Below, one piece after another: positions 58,384-64,000 of a DNA stretch of 64,000 nt. The stretch's first letter is position 1. Every line of letters begins with the position of its first letter. The notes under the pieces are model-generated. The model saw nothing but the letters and a program-made list of their open reading frames with translations. It did no database searches and was not told where the DNA came from. The DNA is from Mycobacterium lepromatosis. Lineage in GTDB: Bacteria > Actinomycetota > Actinomycetes > Mycobacteriales > Mycobacteriaceae. Made by a program: the position numbers and the translations under genes. The DNA lies in assembly GCF_000975265.2 (NCBI RefSeq), contig NZ_CP083405.1, positions 744,001-808,000 on the forward strand. Reading direction: 5' to 3'.

Positions 58384-59627
58384 AGAATGTTTGACGAAAA
58401 TTATTATTGTGTTGTATCTAGTTGCTGCCACCGTAGATTGATGTCTTCCGGTAGTCGAGATGGCGCGAGGTGCTGGACCACGCTCCCAGTCGGGGGAGGC
58501 GATATTTTGGCCGCAATGGATTGACAACGCATACGGTCCGGCCACCTAGACCAGGAGTTCGGTCGTCACTTGTTGTACCTGGCTGTAGCGCAACTCGAGT
58601 ACCGATGACGCCGGGCTCGGCTTGCCTTCCGCGGAATTTGAGACCACCCGTGCTTGGGAAAGTTTCCAAAGCCGAAAAAATTATTTTCCTACTTGGCTAG
58701 TCGCGCCGTGAACAACGGATCTCCTTACAAACCGGTCTGTTTTGCGTGCTTTTTCATCTCGTCGAGATGCACTTTGATACTGTCCCGCGGCTATTTCGGT
58801 ACGCTTATTACTGAGCAGGAATTTCGCGTAAACCCAACCTTGGTTCTCTTGTCCAACAAGTTGATCCTCCGGTATTCGAACGTCGGAGAAAATACCTTGT
58901 TGACTTCTGGCCGCCATCGATCCTCTTGATCGGCCGGCATAGCTGATGCCTGGTGTAGCCATGTGTATGAGCAAAAATGAAATGCAAGCCTTGCGCTTGC
59001 TGGTCGGTGCACACCAGACAGAAGATCTAGTCCAAGTACTAGATTGAGCGTTGTTCATGTCTTTTGTCCATTGACAACGTAGCTGTTGCCGTCGCGCACC
59101 GAGGTGGTGCGCAGTGAGGCAAGGTTGGAACCGACTTCAGACTCCGGAACCCCTGGCATCACTAGATATCGGTGCTGGCGGTCGGCGGCAGGAAGCGCTG
59201 TTTGAGTTTCCGGGATCCAAGACGCCGCGTCCATCCGCGGGCCAACCATCTTGGTGTTGAAGTTCAGTGGTGTTGGACACACGCCAACTGCATCTCATCG
59301 TCCCAGATTTGGTGCTGGGTGGGTGTCCAGTCTTTGTTGCCCCATTCGGACCGAACAACTCGGTACTGCGAACCCGTGATCGTTGAGCATACTTCTGGCT
59401 GGTGACGATCTGGTTGCGGCTCAGCGTGGAGCCCTGGCGTATCAGCGTGTGGATCTCGTTGGGGATCTGCGTAAGTGTAGAAATGTGCGGAGCTGGCCAC
59501 GCAACGCGGCTTCATCGGTGGTCAGTGCCAGTTTTATGGCAACCTCCCAGTGTCCTGAAATGTTTCCGATGGAGGACAGTGGGGTGTTCGGCATTAGTCG
59601 TTCACCCCGAACTCCATCTTGACCCAT
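58384..59627 (-). pseudogene. Acyl-CoA dehydrogenase (first of pair), dead
   Basis: Readable minus-strand blocks: TDEAALRGQLRTFL (about 59535), RYLVMPGVPESEVGSNLASLR and TTSVRDGNSYVVNGQKT (59170-59055, FAD-side loop), FSDVRIPEDQLVGQENQGWVYAKFLL (split text, 58895-58815), and the C-terminal NYRKTSIYGGSN near 58440-58400. All are family hallmarks; the catalytic region is broken by several frameshifts. Ends 20 bases before the second relic. Confidence 0.88.
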
Positions 59628-60114
59628 TTCGGGCTGAGTTTGTGCACAGCGTCAGTTAATCTACAGTCCCGGGTTCTTGGCCCGCTGGCGCAACCGTTAT
59701 TGTTGCCCCCTGCATTACCGTCAGCGCATGCGAATAGAATGTTTCCACTTAGCAAACTGCATCGGTGGTTGGCAGCTGCCCCGAATACCGATTTGTCCGC
59801 TAACGCCGATGCTACCGAAGACGCCTGATAGTGACCCTACCTCCTGGTTTCCCCGCCGGGTTCCCGACGCACCCAACGGCACAGGCTCTGGATAGCCTGG
59901 GCCACAGCCCGCGTCGATCCCAGATGTGCCGGTGCCATCACATTAGCGGTGGTGGTAGCTCTCACGGAGCTTAATCACCGCGTTCACCTCGGTGCGGGAC
60001 TGGCTTACACCGGTGATGTCAGCGAAGCTCCCCCGTTAGAAACGGTTGTGTCGGTAACCCCTAGGGTGTCCATAAGTCCGGGTGCCGGACGGCCAGCCGG
60101 TCTTGATCCGCCGT
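59628..60114. other. Rearrangement junction region, unassigned
   Basis: No recognisable gene. On its left are suf- and fadE-linked genes (Rv1460-1467 neighbourhood), on its right comEA-comEC-holA (Rv2415c-Rv2413c neighbourhood). A glycine-serine-rich minus-strand reading around 59750-59840 (GVFGSIGVSGQIG) might be a decayed PE_PGRS-type fragment, but this is weak. No insertion sequence was identified. Confidence 0.45.
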
Positions 60115-60570
60115 TGGTGGTTCAGCGTGGTTGGTCTAGTGTATACTTCTGGGTTAGTAATGCTGGTGTGTGGATAGTTGATGCGGTGGTGTAGAAGACG
60201 TGGGCGGTGGCGGACATCATCGGGTTCCACCTGGCTTGTTTGCTGGGTGACGGAGAGCAGATCGTGGTTGGGCTGTCCTCTCTGGGCGGCCGAAGGTACT
60301 AGGCAGTTCGATGAGCTTGCGTTCAGCCACGCCATCGGAATCAGGGCTGTCATCGGGATCGGTCACGTCGAAGGCAAGCGAGCTGCTTGACCGTAACACC
60401 GCGACTGTGCAGCAGTTGGAAGCTCGGCCTGGGGTCGGAATGGTCACCGTTGCGACGATCGTGGCTTGGCAGCATGCCAACGGCAAGTCCACTAGCGTCG
60501 ACTAGCTAATCGGTGTTGATGGCGTCGGTTCGGCGCGGCTAGAGAAGGCCTTATGTGCTCTGGTCTGTGT
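60115..60570 (+). pseudogene. comEA: ComEA-like DNA-binding competence protein, dead
   Basis: SLBB-domain fragment FSVVGLVYTSGLVMLV at about 60121-60170. After a frameshift LLGDGEQIVVGLSSLGG is at 60240-60290. The helix-hairpin-helix region reads LDRNTATVQQLEARPGVGMVTVATI (split text, 60390-60465), AWQHANGKSTSVD and GVDGVGSARLEKAL (60510-60555). ComEA binds incoming DNA at the cell surface. Stops and frame changes interrupt it, and the N-terminal membrane anchor is not readable. Confidence 0.85.
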
Positions 60571-60599
60571 TTGACGCCTGTGTGCCACCTCGGCCCCGT

Positions 60600-61800
60600 G
60601 GAATCCCGCGATGGCGCCGGTTGATGTACGCCTGGTGCCCGACCGCTCTCACCAGCTGGGTCGTGACTGCCGTCGGGATGCTATGGCCGGTTCTGCCAGA
60701 CTGAGCTGCGCGGTTTTGGGTAATCAGCATCGGCCTGGTGGCGATCGGTATTATTGGTGTGGGCTAACGATCGCATTGCGTGCAATCACGGTGAGTCAGC
60801 AACCGATTATCACGGTGTTCGGAACAGCCGCCTCGGTGACGGCCATCCCCAGTGAAAGTGCGGTGTCGGTGGGCCCCGGAGGTCAGCACCGTCTGATGTT
60901 GCGCACGACCCGATAGCTCCTGCGAGCCGGCGAGATATTTTGCCAGGTAGTGGTTTTCGCGTGTAAATCGAACTTTCGGCTCGCAAACCGGCCCGAAACC
61001 AACACAGTGATGGTGGGCCAGCCGGTGCAGTTCGCTGCGGGTATCACCCGCCTGGCCAATCATGATCTGATCTGACGGACTCGGTCTTTAACGTGAGGGG
61101 CATTACGCACGTGACGGCGGTATCGGAGGACAACGTTACGGTAATGTACGCGGCGGTGTTGTTTTCGGCCCGGCTGATTGGCCCGCGCGTGGCCGTGGTG
61201 CTCGCGGCAATGGCACTGTTGGCCTTCGTGATCATCAAACAGCCAGCGTGCTGTGTGCGGCACCATCGTGTTCTCCGGTACGCCATCTTCGTGTCTGCGA
61301 CAAGCGATTCCCGCACTGTTCGCCACCGCACTGCTCTTGCTGACGGCTGTCCCTCACCTGGCCGTTGACGTGAGGGTCGCGCTGTCCGTGCTGGCCACGC
61401 CGCACTGGTAGTCATTGCGCCAGTCTGGTCACGGTGGCTTGGTCGCGGCGGGGTGTGCCCCAAGCGCTAACCGATGCCCTGGCCGTCGTGTGGGCCACTT
61501 ACGTGGTCACCGTTTCACTGGTTGCTGGCACCTTGGCCTGGTTCAGCCTCGTTACCGCTGTCGCCAAGCTCGCGGTGGCGACCGTGATAGCATCGACTAC
61601 CGTCCTGGGCACTGTGGTGGCTGTGTTGTGCGGCCTGTGTGCCTAAGGCAACTGTGCCCGTTTCCGGCGGGTGCGCTCGGCGTGTTGCTGGTGGTGGTTC
61701 CGTGGGCGGTGCTTTCGGGTGGTGATGATTTCAGCACTGGTGGTCGTCGTAGCGTGCTTGCTTGCCTGATTGGTTGTCAGGGCTCCTGGCCGGCGCATTT
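60600..61800 (+). pseudogene. comEC: ComEC/Rec2-like DNA uptake channel, dead and shortened
   Basis: LDVRLVP-type start near 60618, then in another frame ALTSWVVTAVGML (about 60645). Hydrophobic blocks around 61150-61240 (VLFSARLIGPRVAVVLAAMALLAF), 61320-61410 (FATALLLLTAVPHLAVDVR) and 61480-61640 (VTVSLVAGTLAWFSLV, ATVIASTTVLGTVVAVLCGL) follow the membrane segments of a ComEC channel. Mixed frames and many stops. The order comEA-comEC-holA is conserved in actinobacteria, which supports the call. Confidence 0.75.
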
Positions 61801-61830
61801 ACCGCCGGCTCGTCATGCCACTATCTACGG

Positions 61831-62802
61831 GTGAGTAATAGGGTTTCGTCGCTGCACTTGGTCCTAGGAGACGAAGAACTGCTGGTTGAGCGGGCAGTGG
61901 GGGAAGTGTTGCGGTCGGTGCGGCAGCGGACAGGCACCCAGGAAGTCCCCGTTAGCCGAATGCGAGCCGGTGACGTCGGCACCTATGAGCTCGCCGAACT
62001 GCTGAGCCCGTCACTGTTCGCCGACGAGCGGATCGTTGTGCTAGAAGCCGCCGCCGAAACGGGTAAGGAGGCCGCCGCGCTGATCGTGTCGGCTGCCGCC
62101 GATATACCGCAAGGTACGGTGCTGGTGGTGGTGCATGCGGGTGGTGGTCGAGCCAAAGCGCTGGCTAATGAGCTGCAGTCGTTGGGTGCTACGGTGCATG
62201 CCTGCGCGCGGATCACCAAGTTCAGCGAACGTATTGATTTTGTCCGCCAAGAATTGTGTTCGCTGCGGGTCAAGGTCGACGAGGAGGCGGTGACCGCCCT
62301 GCTGGACGCTGTCGGTTCCGACGTGCGCGAACTCGCTTCGGCCTGTTCGCAATTGGTAGCCGACACCGCCGGTAATGTTGACGCCGACGCGGTGCAGCGT
62401 TATCACAACGGCAAAGCGGAAGTGAAGGGCTTTGACATTGCCGACAAGGCAGTCGCTGGCGATGTCTCAGGAGCAGCGGAAGCGTTGCGGTGGGCCATGA
62501 TGTGCGGTGAGCCACCGGTGGTGTTGGCTGATGCGCTGGGCGAAGCAGTACACACGATTGGCCGGGTTGGGCCGCTGTCCGGCGATTCCTACCGCCTGTC
62601 GTCGCAGTTGGGAATACCGCCTTGGCGGGTGCAGAAAGCACAAAAACAGGCTCGGCGTTGGTCGCGTGACACAGTGGCAGCCGCGATAAGAGTGGTAGCT
62701 GCGCTCAACGCCGACGTCAAAGGAGCTGCCACGGACGTCTACTACGCGCTGGAATCCGCGGTCAGGAAAGTCGCTGAACTGGCCGCCGATGGGAGCCGAT
62801 GA
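61831..62802 (+). CDS. holA: DNA polymerase III delta subunit
   Basis: Clamp-loader subunit that opens the sliding clamp. The longer frame from 61762 covers comEC relic sequence; homology starts at GTG 61831 ([23 protein letters not shown]), giving 323 residues. Conserved blocks: [46 protein letters not shown] and the C-terminal [19 protein letters not shown]. It keeps the clean frame that its upstream neighbours have lost. Convergent with rpsT, 38 bases apart. Confidence 0.92.
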   Translation: MSNRVSSLHLVLGDEELLVERAVGEVLRSVRQRTGTQEVPVSRMRAGDVGTYELAELLSPSLFADERIVVLEAAAETGKEAAALIVSAAADIPQGTVLVVVHAGGGRAKALANELQSLGATVHACARITKFSERIDFVRQELCSLRVKVDEEAVTALLDAVGSDVRELASACSQLVADTAGNVDADAVQRYHNGKAEVKGFDIADKAVAGDVSGAAEALRWAMMCGEPPVVLADALGEAVHTIGRVGPLSGDSYRLSSQLGIPPWRVQKAQKQARRWSRDTVAAAIRVVAALNADVKGAATDVYYALESAVRKVAELAADGSR

Positions 62803-62840
62803 GTTGATAGATATACAGTCAGCTGCGGCCCCAGCCTGGC

Positions 62841-63101
62841 TCAGAGCTTGTTGAGGGTGCGAGCCAGCGCCGACTTCTTGTTGGCCGCCTGGTTCTTGTG
62901 GATCACACCTTTGCTGGCTGCCTTGTCCAATTTGCGGCTGGTTGACATCAGCAGCATCGCGGCCTTCTCCTTCTCGCCGGCGTGGATCGCCTCACGGAAC
63001 GCGCGGACAGCGGTACGAAGCGAAGACTTCACCGACTTGTTGCGCAATCTGGCGCGCTCGTTGGTGCGGTTGCGTTTCTGCTGTGACTTGATGTTGGTCA
63101 C
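62841..63101 (-). CDS. rpsT: 30S ribosomal protein bS20
   Basis: 86 residues from GTG 63101 with AAAGGA about 10 bases upstream. Highly basic ([20 protein letters not shown]) and helical, ending [10 protein letters not shown]; the central [12 protein letters not shown] motif is diagnostic. Binds 16S rRNA early in assembly. A TTGACA-like element overlaps the leader just upstream. Complete. Confidence 0.95.
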   Translation of the reverse strand: MTNIKSQQKRNRTNERARLRNKSVKSSLRTAVRAFREAIHAGEKEKAAMLLMSTSRKLDKAASKGVIHKNQAANKKSALARTLNKL

Positions 63102-63242
63102 GCGTTAAGGTCCTTTGTCAATTTAGGCGCAGATGCCGTGCTATCCTACAGTGGCTGTTTAGCCTACCAAGTAGGCTACGCTTTCTCACAAAAGCACAAC
63201 TTCTTGCTTCTGGAACGGCCAATTTGAGGCAGCATGTCTTAG

Positions 63243-64000
63243 GTGAGTCTTCCCAACCAGCTAAAAGAGACTGGACCACCGTCGCGGTCTCGTTGCCGGT
63301 CTTCTGACTGGTTTGAGCGCATTTTCGGTGGGTACAACACCGCGGACATCTATTCAATAGCCTTCGACGAAATGTTCGATGGTCGGGGCAGTCTTTGTGG
63401 CCCGTACAAGGACATTTACGCTGAGCTGGCGCCGTCGGATGCGTCCGAGCTGAAGGCTAGTGCTGAAGCGTTAGCTCGCGCATTCATAGATTAGGGCATC
63501 ACGTTTTCGCTGTCGGGTCAGGAGCGGCCCTTTCCGCCGGATTTGGTGCCGCGGGGTGATCTCGGCATCCGATTGGAGCGGAGTATCACCCAGCGTGTCA
63601 AAGCTCTTGGGGTGTACCGCGACGACATCTATGGTGATCAGGAAATCCCCCGCGACGGAGTCATCTCGCGCCGCTTGATTACCTCGTGTGAGCACTTTCA
63701 CCGTCAGGCGGTCGGTATTGTTCCACCCAGCGGCGTGCGCATCCACGTCGCGGGCATCGACTTGATTCGCGATGACAGTGACAATTTCCGGGTGCCCGAG
63801 GACAATCTTCGCTTGCCGTCCGGGTGTCGTATGTGATGGAGAACCGGCGCACCCATAGCGCGGGTTTTCCCGAATCTTTTTGTCACCCATCGGGTGGCGA
63901 ACGGTCGACGACTACGCCTCGCATTTGCTGAGGGCGCTGCGTAACTCCGCTGCCACCAATGAGGCAGACCCGACGGTGGTAGTGCTGAGCCCGGGCGTGG
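63243..64000 (+). pseudogene. Circularly permuted ATP-grasp protein (Rv2411c-like), dead; 3' end outside window
   Basis: Open from about 63243 (SDWFERIFGGYNTADIYS, then YDEMF-type AFDEMFDGRGSLCGPYKDIY) to an in-frame TAG at 63492 that falls in ARAFID-stop-GITFSL, where homologues have Gln: a CAG to TAG change. The same frame continues with LVPRGDLGIRLERSITQRVKAL, CEHFHRQAVGIVPPSGVRIHV and NFRVPEDNLRLPSG, then shifts near 63830, and DDYASHLLRALRNSAATNEA follows in another frame to the window edge. The family is often linked to alpha-E and transglutaminase-like genes; its function is unknown. Confidence 0.85.

Noticed and set aside
61762..61830. Upstream extension of holA
   Set aside because: Translates decayed comEC DNA; family homology begins at GTG 61831.

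Overview
The window is a mycobacterial chromosome segment in an advanced state of reductive decay. Intact housekeeping genes, many joined by 4-base ATGA or GTGA overlaps, sit among long tracts where only short, frameshifted, stop-ridden fragments of former genes can be read. Gene order, product sequences, a SufB intein and a 27-bp tandem repeat in a proline-rich secreted-protein gene point to the leprosy-bacillus lineage (Mycobacterium leprae or the closely related M. lepromatosis). The attribution comes from recognising sequences and gene order, not from a database search. Names such as Rv1405c refer to remembered M. tuberculosis counterparts.

Layout. 0-16 kb: end of a MarR regulator, a SAM methyltransferase, fmt, a dead rRNA methyltransferase (fmu/rsmB), rpe, and the riboflavin genes ribG, ribC, ribA2 and ribH, split by the oppositely oriented lprG and MFS exporter pair. 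Then come uvrC and the rapZ-yvcK-whiA cluster. 16-27 kb: mostly dead DNA (a WS/DGAT relic, a DUF3556 membrane-protein relic, IS21-family and IS3-family transposase relics, a MOSC-protein relic). Only a Pro/Gly/Val-rich secreted protein and an L,D-transpeptidase look intact. 27-42 kb: central carbon genes gap-pgk-tpi, secG, ppc, then on the minus strand tkt-tal-(dead zwf)-(frameshifted opcA)-pgl. 42-50 kb: haem synthesis genes ctaB and ctaA flanking dead qor and ATP-grasp genes, an ABC exporter pair and the mannosyltransferase mptB. 50-57.4 kb: the intact Fe-S cluster operon sufR-sufB(intein)-sufD-sufC-sufS-sufU-sufT. 57.4-60 kb: two dead acyl-CoA dehydrogenases. 60-64 kb: comEA and comEC relics, intact holA and rpsT, and the start of a dead circularly permuted ATP-grasp gene. 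In M. tuberculosis this last block lies elsewhere (around Rv2411c-Rv2415c), so a rearrangement boundary falls near 59.6-60.1 kb.

Working together: surviving genes cover flavin synthesis, lower glycolysis with PEP carboxylase, the non-oxidative pentose phosphate pathway, haem A synthesis, lipoglycan assembly, Fe-S cluster assembly, DNA repair and replication. Losses fall on fatty acid oxidation, DNA uptake, wax-ester or triglyceride synthesis, glucose-6-phosphate dehydrogenase and an rRNA methyltransferase. I found no tRNA, rRNA or CRISPR array, and no previously undescribed multi-gene system. The observations most worth a second look are the SufB intein, the candidate SufR operator over the sufR start, the pattern of pentose-phosphate gene loss, the rearrangements around the IS relics, and the repeat loci.
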